Part shown: in pieces, positions 6,422-10,745 of the stretch
How the letters are laid out: each line of letters starts with the position of its first letter
Numbering within the stretch: position 1 is the stretch's first letter
DNA from: Pseudomonadales bacterium
Lineage (GTDB): Bacteria > Pseudomonadota > Gammaproteobacteria > Pseudomonadales > Azotimanducaceae
Assembly: GCA_021295935.1 (NCBI GenBank)
Contig: JAGWBL010000051.1
Coordinates: forward strand, 541-11,285
DNA: 10,745 bases
Direction: 5' to 3'
The notes under the pieces: generated by a model
Databases searched by the model: none
Told to the model about the DNA's origin: nothing
The model's input: only the letters and a program-made list of their open reading frames with translations
Position numbers and translations under genes: made by a program

Positions 6422-7832
6422 ATTCGACCAGCTGGAGAATCCGTTGCTTGATCATTGCGCCCTGGCGGGAATCCGGCTCCACAAGGTCGGAAGCGATCTC
6501 AAGGTGCTCCAAGGCCTTTTCGTTGTCGCCCCGCAGGGCGTAGAACTCCGCTCGGGATTGGTGGATCAGCAGAACCTCTCCCGAGAGCCCTGCCGTTTCG
6601 CTGAGCTCGTGCCAGAGGTCGATGTCGTTGGGGCGTGCCTTCGACTGTCGGCGCAGTACACGGACGGCCTCTGCGGGGTCGCCAGCCTTCCGGAGCGCTT
6701 TGGCGTAGGTCATGGCAAGTGGCGGGTTCCCGGGATTGAATTCCAGTTGGTCCTTGAGGAACGAGACTGCAGCCTCGGGTTGCTCGGCTTCCACAAGCGC
6801 TTCCCCATAGCTAACGGCCAGCAGAAGGCTTGTGGGCTCCAGGGCCCGCAATCGTTCGAACAATTGCAGTGATTCGTCCCAACGTTGAGTGCGCAGGTGG
6901 GCCAGCGCCGCAGCGTAGGACTGGGCAAACTCTGTCGTGTCGACCTGGGCGGCGCTGTCCATGATCTCGTCTTGCGTCCGAGCTGGCATCTGGTAGTCAA
7001 TCGACTCGGAATAGGTTTCGATTTCCACTTGATCCGCCTGCCGGCGGGCGTCTCCCATTCGACTCTCGGTGAGAGGATGGGTGAGCAGCCACTGCGCGGC
7101 GGCGGCGCCTTGATGCAACTGGTTCATGCGCTTGAACATGCGCTCCATGCCCAACGGGTCAAACCCCGCCCGAACGAGCGTGTTGAACCCGATCCTGTCT
7201 GCTTCCGCCTCAAACGTGCGGCTGTACCGGAGCATGGCCTGTTGGCCCATGGCCTGGGAGCCCATCATGGTCGCCTGGCCGAGCTCGGTGTTCCCCTTGG
7301 CAAGAATGGCGATCGAGCCCAGCAATGAGACGAGGGTCGGGATCGCGATTCCGTGACTCGCTTCTTGGGTACGGGCGTAGTGCCTCTGACTCAAGTGAGC
7401 AAGCTCGTGGGCCATCACCGAGCTGTACTCGTGGACGTCTTCGGCGTGCTTGAACAGACCGAGATTGGCGCCTACGATGCCACCCGGAGCGGCGAAGGCG
7501 TTGAGTTCCGGCGAAGCGACGACGATCGGATTCAGTTCCACTTGGGCAAGCTCCGAGCTGGTTGCCAGTTCAAGCAAGTTCAGGCGAACGAAATACTTGA
7601 TAAGGGGGTCGGAACTCAGAGGCATCTGTGCCCGGATCTGCTTGAGAAGTTGTTGGCCGAGAGCCCTCTCTTCCTCCAGCGACACTATTGCCGACGCCGG
7701 GTCCCCGAGTTCGGGCAACCGGACCTCCTTCCCCGGTTCGATGGCCTGGAGCACGGAAGCCGTGGCCACCGCGAACGCGAGAATTGCGAACTTGGACAAT
7801 GGGACTGGGAGAGGGGGTGGCCGGACGAGCAT
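6420..7832 (-). CDS. bepA: BepA-like periplasmic M48 metalloprotease with TPR domain
   Basis: This encodes 470 residues from the ATG at 7832; the frame runs further upstream but would cross the tusA gene. The N-terminus has a signal peptide (SKFAILAFAVATASVLQA, cleavage probably after Ala30). The M48 zinc site is HELAH at 142-146, with a third ligand in FEAEAD (207-212, probably Glu208). His252 in THPLTESR corresponds to the self-inhibitory 'His switch' of E. coli BepA. A hydrophobic stretch at about 161-178 lies between the two zinc motifs. TPR-type helices fill about 304-452. E. coli BepA helps assemble, or degrades, the LptD outer-membrane LPS transporter and has the same layout and length class. 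The adjacent tusA-perM genes support the assignment, since perM and bepA are also neighbours in E. coli. No Shine-Dalgarno is visible before the start. Confidence 0.93.
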   Translation of the reverse strand: MLVRPPPLPVPLSKFAILAFAVATASVLQAIEPGKEVRLPELGDPASAIVSLEEERALGQQLLKQIRAQMPLSSDPLIKYFVRLNLLELATSSELAQVELNPIVVASPELNAFAAPGGIVGANLGLFKHAEDVHEYSSVMAHELAHLSQRHYARTQEASHGIAIPTLVSLLGSIAILAKGNTELGQATMMGSQAMGQQAMLRYSRTFEAEADRIGFNTLVRAGFDPLGMERMFKRMNQLHQGAAAAQWLLTHPLTESRMGDARRQADQVEIETYSESIDYQMPARTQDEIMDSAAQVDTTEFAQSYAAALAHLRTQRWDESLQLFERLRALEPTSLLLAVSYGEALVEAEQPEAAVSFLKDQLEFNPGNPPLAMTYAKALRKAGDPAEAVRVLRRQSKARPNDIDLWHELSETAGLSGEVLLIHQSRAEFYALRGDNEKALEHLEIASDLVEPDSRQGAMIKQRILQLVE

Positions 7833-7841
7833 TGCTAGGCA

Positions 7842-7869
7842 ACTATAACGAGAAGGGTGAGGTTGCAAA
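7842..7869 (-). promoter_or_regulatory. Candidate bepA promoter
   Basis: On the minus strand TTTGCA (7869-7864) and TATAGT (7847-7842) are separated by 16 bases. The -10 box matches five of six positions. Transcription would begin about two or three bases before the bepA ATG at 7832, leaving almost no leader. Confidence 0.45.
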
Positions 7870-7936
7870 GAGTTAAACGAGAGCAGGCAGATGCTGCGTT
7901 GTGCGTGATTGGTCTCGAAGAACGAACCGCGCACTA

Positions 7937-7945
7937 TGGGATACT
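7937..7945 (+). promoter_or_regulatory. Extended -10 promoter of tusA-perM
   Basis: TGGGATACT has the extended -10 layout (TG, one base, GATACT at 7940-7945) and no clear -35 box. It ends ten bases before the tusA ATG at 7956, so the leader would be only a few bases long. The form resembles the nadA promoter. Confidence 0.45.
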
Positions 7946-7955
7946 CTTTCGCGGC

Positions 7956-8192
7956 ATGGACCGAATTGACGCAGAACTGGATGTGCAGGGGCTCGATTGC
8001 CCAATGCCTTTGCTCAAGGCTAAGCGCGCGCTGAACGGGATGGAAGGCGGTGAACGACTGCGGGTCGTCGCTACCGACCCTGGCTCTGCGCGCGACTTCG
8101 AGGCGTTCGCTCGATTGAGCGGCAATCCGCTGATCGAGTCGCACTCTTCTGCCGGCGTCTACACCTTTGTGCTCCAGAAGAAGGCGGAGTAA
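7956..8192 (+). CDS. tusA: TusA/SirA-family sulfur carrier protein
   Basis: This encodes 78 residues from the ATG at 7956. An upstream in-frame start at 7857 would add 33 residues with no family similarity and would cross the promoter. The family motif DVQGLDCPMPLLKAKRAL sits at the N-terminus; Cys15 in DCPMP is the residue that carries persulfide sulfur in TusA. The alpha-beta fold then runs through GERLRVVATDPGSARDFEAF to a final FVLQKKAE. TusA of E. coli passes sulfur from IscS towards 2-thiouridine in tRNA, but paralogues serve other pathways. The neighbourhood (nadA, bepA, perM) suggests the orthologue of Pseudomonas PA1006, which I recall as a persulfide protein linked to molybdenum cofactor, rather than canonical TusA. 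No Shine-Dalgarno is visible. It forms an operon with the transporter gene starting six bases after its stop. Confidence 0.93.
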   Translation: MDRIDAELDVQGLDCPMPLLKAKRALNGMEGGERLRVVATDPGSARDFEAFARLSGNPLIESHSSAGVYTFVLQKKAE

Positions 8193-8198
8193 CGCCAG

Positions 8199-9332
8199 GT
8201 GAACGCCTTCGAGGCAATTGAGCGGTGGATCGACGAGTTCTTTGGCGATCGTCAGATGGTGATGCTGATTGTGGCACTGGTCGTGCTGTTCCTCTTCATC
8301 TGGTGGCTGGGTTGGTACGTCGCTCCGGTGCTCGCGGGCTTGTGCCTGGCATTCATCATGCATGGGCCGGTGGACAGGCTTGTGCGCTGGAGGGTGCCCG
8401 AACTGGTCGCCATCCTCATTGCCATGCTGGTCATGGTCGGGGTGCTGGTCGCACTTCTGTTCTGGGTTGTGCCTCTTGTCGTTCGGCAGGCGAATGCCGC
8501 CATACAGGGATTGACCGACGCACCGGAGAGACTGAACGACGTCTGGGAGTCCGTCGATCGCATGCTCGAGACGGTTCTCGCGCCGGTAAGGGATATGCTG
8601 CCCGATCTCTTTCCTGCAGGGGTCAGCGCATCAGAATTTCTCCAGAGCAACTTGCAGACCCTTCTGGAAGCAGTGCCGGGCTTTCTGTTGGAAACCCTGC
8701 CCGGACTCTTGCTCGTGCAAGCTCCCAACATGCTCACGCTGGTGCTCTATGCGGTTCTGGTGCCCGTCTGCACATTCTTCTTTCTCAAAGACCGCGCGTC
8801 GTTGCTCACTTGGTTCGGGTCGCACATGCCTCGCAATCGAGCCACGCTGGAGCGTGTCGGGCGAGAAATGCAGGTACAACTGGGCAATTACATCCGCGGC
8901 AAGTTCGTCGAAGTGCTGATAGTGGGCACGGCGACCTTCCTGACATTCCAGATCCTCGGCCTGGAAAACACGGTCTTGCTCGCGGCCCTGGTCGGCCTTT
9001 CGGTTCTGATCCCGCTGGTCGGCGCGATAGTGGTCACCGTTCCGGTCGTGCTGGTCGCGCTGATCCAGTTCGGCTGGTCCGCAGATTTCCTGTACGTGGG
9101 TGTCGCCTACCTCGTCATTCAGGGACTGGACGGCAATGTGCTAGTTCCCTTGCTTTTCTCCGAGGTGGTGGATCTTCATCCAGTGGGCATCATCACCGCC
9201 GTGCTCGTGTTCGGAGGGATCTGGGGATTCTGGGGGTTGCTCTTCGCCATTCCGCTTGCGGTGCTGGTTCGGGTGGTGCTGCAGGAATGGCGGTCATCCA
9301 AGCGGGAGGCCGAGGCCGCGGAGACGGGGTGA
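8199..9332 (+). CDS. perM: AI-2E family transporter (PerM-like)
   Basis: This encodes 377 residues with a GTG start at 8199, supported by GGAG (8186-8189) inside the end of tusA; the gene begins six bases after the tusA stop, so the two are co-transcribed. Hydrophobic segments lie at about 20-39, 41-55, 68-94, 177-196, 237-253, 258-290, 296-316 and 328-361, giving roughly eight membrane passes, with a soluble stretch at about 96-165. Family signatures are the IPLVGAIVVTVPV block (271-283), QGLDGNVLVPLLFSEVVDLHP (308-328) and FGGIWGFWGLLFAIPLA (338-354), close to E. coli PerM as I remember it. Some family members export autoinducer-2 and others move Na+ for H+; the substrate here cannot be told from sequence. 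The inner-membrane protein ends in a short charged tail (RSSKREAEAAETG). Confidence 0.94.
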   Translation: MNAFEAIERWIDEFFGDRQMVMLIVALVVLFLFIWWLGWYVAPVLAGLCLAFIMHGPVDRLVRWRVPELVAILIAMLVMVGVLVALLFWVVPLVVRQANAAIQGLTDAPERLNDVWESVDRMLETVLAPVRDMLPDLFPAGVSASEFLQSNLQTLLEAVPGFLLETLPGLLLVQAPNMLTLVLYAVLVPVCTFFFLKDRASLLTWFGSHMPRNRATLERVGREMQVQLGNYIRGKFVEVLIVGTATFLTFQILGLENTVLLAALVGLSVLIPLVGAIVVTVPVVLVALIQFGWSADFLYVGVAYLVIQGLDGNVLVPLLFSEVVDLHPVGIITAVLVFGGIWGFWGLLFAIPLAVLVRVVLQEWRSSKREAEAAETG

Positions 9333-9508
9333 TCGGAGCAACGGTTGCGGCCGAGTGCAGACAGTGGGACGAATCACGGGTTGCCACACCGCGGAAAGCG
9401 GAACACCCCCATTGCTCGTTTGCCCTCCGCATCTGAATGCCTCCCGCGGCGATCTTGTCTCGTTGGTGCTTGGGAGGGACTGTGCTGAAATTCCGTTGGA
9501 GACTTGAA

Positions 9509-9530
9509 ATCGGCGCCGATCGGGTTTTTT
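9509..9530 (+). terminator. Palindrome followed by T6, possible perM terminator
   Basis: ATCGGCGCCGAT (9509-9520) is a perfect 12-base palindrome, followed by CGGG and six T (9525-9530). The T-run suggests an intrinsic terminator about 180 bases after perM, but the stem leaves only a small loop, so the hairpin would be short. It could instead be a dimer-binding operator. Confidence 0.35.
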
Positions 9531-9770
9531 CCTGTACGCTGAACGCTCGGACGCTGCTTCCTGCTTGGAACGCATTGTGAGTCGGCTGAACGCACGCACT
9601 TGGATCACGAGACGAGAGGCCCATCCTTCTCACCTGTCGCATGATATCGGCGGCACAGAGTGAAGTGTCTTCAACTCTAGCCCGTCTGACCGATTTGAGA
9701 TGGTCTGAAGTTGATGCAGACACCGGCATGGCGCTTGAAAGCGGTGCAGAGAATCTTGCAAGGAAGCTTC

Positions 9771-9799
9771 GGAGGCGAGTGGGGCGCAGCGGGGCCTCC
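9771..9799 (+). other. Inverted repeat in the dapA upstream region
   Basis: GGAGGC (9771-9776) and GCCTCC (9794-9799) can pair around a 17-base G-rich loop. The position about 85 bases before dapA suits a leader element if transcription starts upstream, but no promoter could be placed. Confidence 0.25.
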
Positions 9800-9820
9800 T
9801 GGATCGCTATGAGATCATGG

Positions 9821-9837
9821 GGGGTCTTCCCCAAGAC
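9821..9837 (+). other. Two mutually exclusive hairpins before dapA
   Basis: GGGG (9821-9824) can pair with CCCC (9829-9832), or GTCTT (9824-9828) with AAGAC (9833-9837) around CCCC. The alternatives share bases and cannot form together. They lie about 46 bases before the dapA start codon; no switch function is shown. Confidence 0.25.
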
Positions 9838-9882
9838 AAGGGATGTCAGAACGACCATCGTAAGAGCAATCAGCGAGGCGCC

Positions 9883-10745
9883 ATGCTGAGTGGGAGCTTT
9901 GTGGCACTCGTGACGCCCATGCGCAGTTCGGGTGAGATCGACTGGAAGGCGCTCGACAGCCTCATTGACTGGCACCTCGAATCAGGCACGCATGGGTTCG
10001 TTCCCGTCGGGACAACCGGGGAAGCTCCGACGCTCAGCGTCGAAGAGAAGGCCAAGGTGATCGAGGCCACGGTGAAGCGAGTGGACGGCAGGGCTCCGGT
10101 CGTCGCGGGAACCGGCACCAACTCCACGGAAGACGCCATTGAACTCACCCGTGCCGGCGAGGCTCTCGGGGCGGACGCATGCCTGATCGTCACGCCCTAC
10201 TACAACCGTCCGACCCAGGACGGCCTGGTTCGGCACTTTCACGCCATTGCGGAGGCAGTCCCGGTGCCGATCGTCCTCTACAACGTTCCGCCACGCACCG
10301 CCTGCGACATGCATGCGGCCACGGTGGCTCGGCTTTCGGAGGTGGACACCATCATCGGAATCAAGGAAGCCTGCGGGGACGCCAGCCGCGTGGAGAGCAT
10401 TTTGGAACTGGCGAAGGAAGAGTTCTTCGTCGTGTCGGGTGAAGATGCGCAGACTCTGGAGATGCTGGGCCGGGGTGCGGTCGGCACGATATCCGTGACG
10501 GCCAATGTGGTGCCGCGAATCATGTCGGAGTTCTGCAGCGCTTGGGCCGAGGGAGAGGTGGACCGTGCTTTGGAGTTGGATGCGTTCCTGCAACCGTTGC
10601 ACCGGGCGCTTTTCGCGCAGACCAGTCCGATCCCCACAAAGTGGGCGCTGAGCCGGATGGGAAAAATGGAGGGTGGCATCAGGTTGCCGCTGACACCACT
10701 TGAGGACGATATTCATAAAACCGTACTGGAAGCGATGAGGGGAGT
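9883..10745 (+). CDS. dapA: 4-hydroxy-tetrahydrodipicolinate synthase DapA, 3' end outside window
   Basis: I translated 287 codons from the ATG at 9883; GAGG (9875-9878) lies four bases upstream. E. coli DapA has 292 residues, so only a few codons are missing. DapA condenses pyruvate with aspartate semialdehyde, the first committed step of the diaminopimelate/lysine pathway, as a cytoplasmic tetramer. Catalytic residues fall at the E. coli numbers with no gap: Thr44, Thr45 (VGTTGE), Tyr107, Tyr133 (LYNVPPRT), Arg138 and the Schiff-base Lys161 (GIKEACGD). The C-terminus NPIPTKWAL-like block reads TSPIPTKWALSRMG. The lysine feedback site differs from E. coli: Ala48, Pro49, Val53, Lys56 and Asp84 replace Ser, Ala, His, His and Glu, while Asn80 and Tyr106 are kept. 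This suggests altered or absent inhibition by lysine. Relatives have gcvR and bcp upstream; here there is a 550-base gap. Confidence 0.97.
   Translation, partial: MLSGSFVALVTPMRSSGEIDWKALDSLIDWHLESGTHGFVPVGTTGEAPTLSVEEKAKVIEATVKRVDGRAPVVAGTGTNSTEDAIELTRAGEALGADACLIVTPYYNRPTQDGLVRHFHAIAEAVPVPIVLYNVPPRTACDMHAATVARLSEVDTIIGIKEACGDASRVESILELAKEEFFVVSGEDAQTLEMLGRGAVGTISVTANVVPRIMSEFCSAWAEGEVDRALELDAFLQPLHRALFAQTSPIPTKWALSRMGKMEGGIRLPLTPLEDDIHKTVLEAMRG

Larger units (their letters stand above)
9333..9882. other. 550-base stretch without a convincing gene, between perM and dapA
   Basis: I looked at both strands and found no frame with a recognisable protein. The best plus-strand frame (9641-9889, 82 codons) has no ribosome site, no family resemblance and runs into the dapA start. 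A long minus-strand frame (9193-9975) is an antisense shadow of perM and dapA. No tRNA-like T-loop sequence (GTTCGA) was seen. The stretch contains a palindrome with a T-run and several hairpins, listed separately. Gammaproteobacterial relatives keep bcp and gcvR between these neighbours, and neither is detectable here. Confidence 0.6.

Noticed and set aside
7833..8363. M48 protease start at 8363, giving 647 residues
   Set aside because: The extension runs antisense through tusA and the start of perM; the signal peptide begins at 7832.
8225..9436. 403-codon plus-strand frame within perM
   Set aside because: It is the out-of-frame shadow of perM; the translation is Arg/Gly/His-rich with no domain, whereas the perM frame has clear family motifs.
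9641..9889. 82-codon plus-strand frame before dapA
   Set aside because: No Shine-Dalgarno, no recognisable domain, and it overlaps the dapA start; most likely chance.
9193..9975. 260-codon minus-strand frame across perM end, the gap and dapA start
   Set aside because: Antisense to two conserved genes over its ends, with an Arg/Pro/Ser-rich translation typical of shadow frames in GC-rich DNA.

Overview
The window looks like a stretch of chromosome from a Gram-negative bacterium, most likely a gammaproteobacterium, with roughly 60 % G+C by eye. Three things suggest this. It encodes a lipoprotein and a BepA-type outer-membrane quality-control protease. Its NadA and DapA align with the E. coli proteins nearly residue for residue. 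The order nadA / bepA / tusA / perM / dapA matches gammaproteobacterial gene order as I remember it (perM-bepA and bcp-gcvR-dapA in E. coli; nadA to dapA in Pseudomonas). No mobile element, CRISPR array, rRNA or tRNA was seen.

Left part (1-2897, minus strand): two overlapping genes. The upstream one encodes a small exported protein whose C-terminal half looks like the propeptide of a secreted subtilisin. The downstream one overlaps it by 14 bases and runs off the left edge. It encodes a lipoprotein with a Calx-beta-like domain, a CARDB-like domain, a complete S8 (subtilisin/kexin-type) catalytic domain and the start of a P domain, but no propeptide of its own next to the catalytic domain. A propeptide supplied in trans is the most unusual feature of the window.

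Middle (2868-5140): a divergent promoter region, an exported DUF192 protein (+), a CbpA-type DnaJ co-chaperone (-) convergent with it, and a PhnB-like VOC-fold protein (+). These look like separate transcription units.

Right part (5141-10745): nadA (+) for NAD synthesis, bepA (-) convergent with nadA and divergent from tusA, then tusA-perM (+) as a two-gene operon. A 550-base stretch with no convincing gene follows, where relatives carry bcp and gcvR. Last is dapA (+), cut by the right edge only a few codons before its expected stop. nadA, bepA and tusA lack Shine-Dalgarno sequences and have -10-like boxes 6-10 bases before their start codons, suggesting leaderless or nearly leaderless mRNAs.
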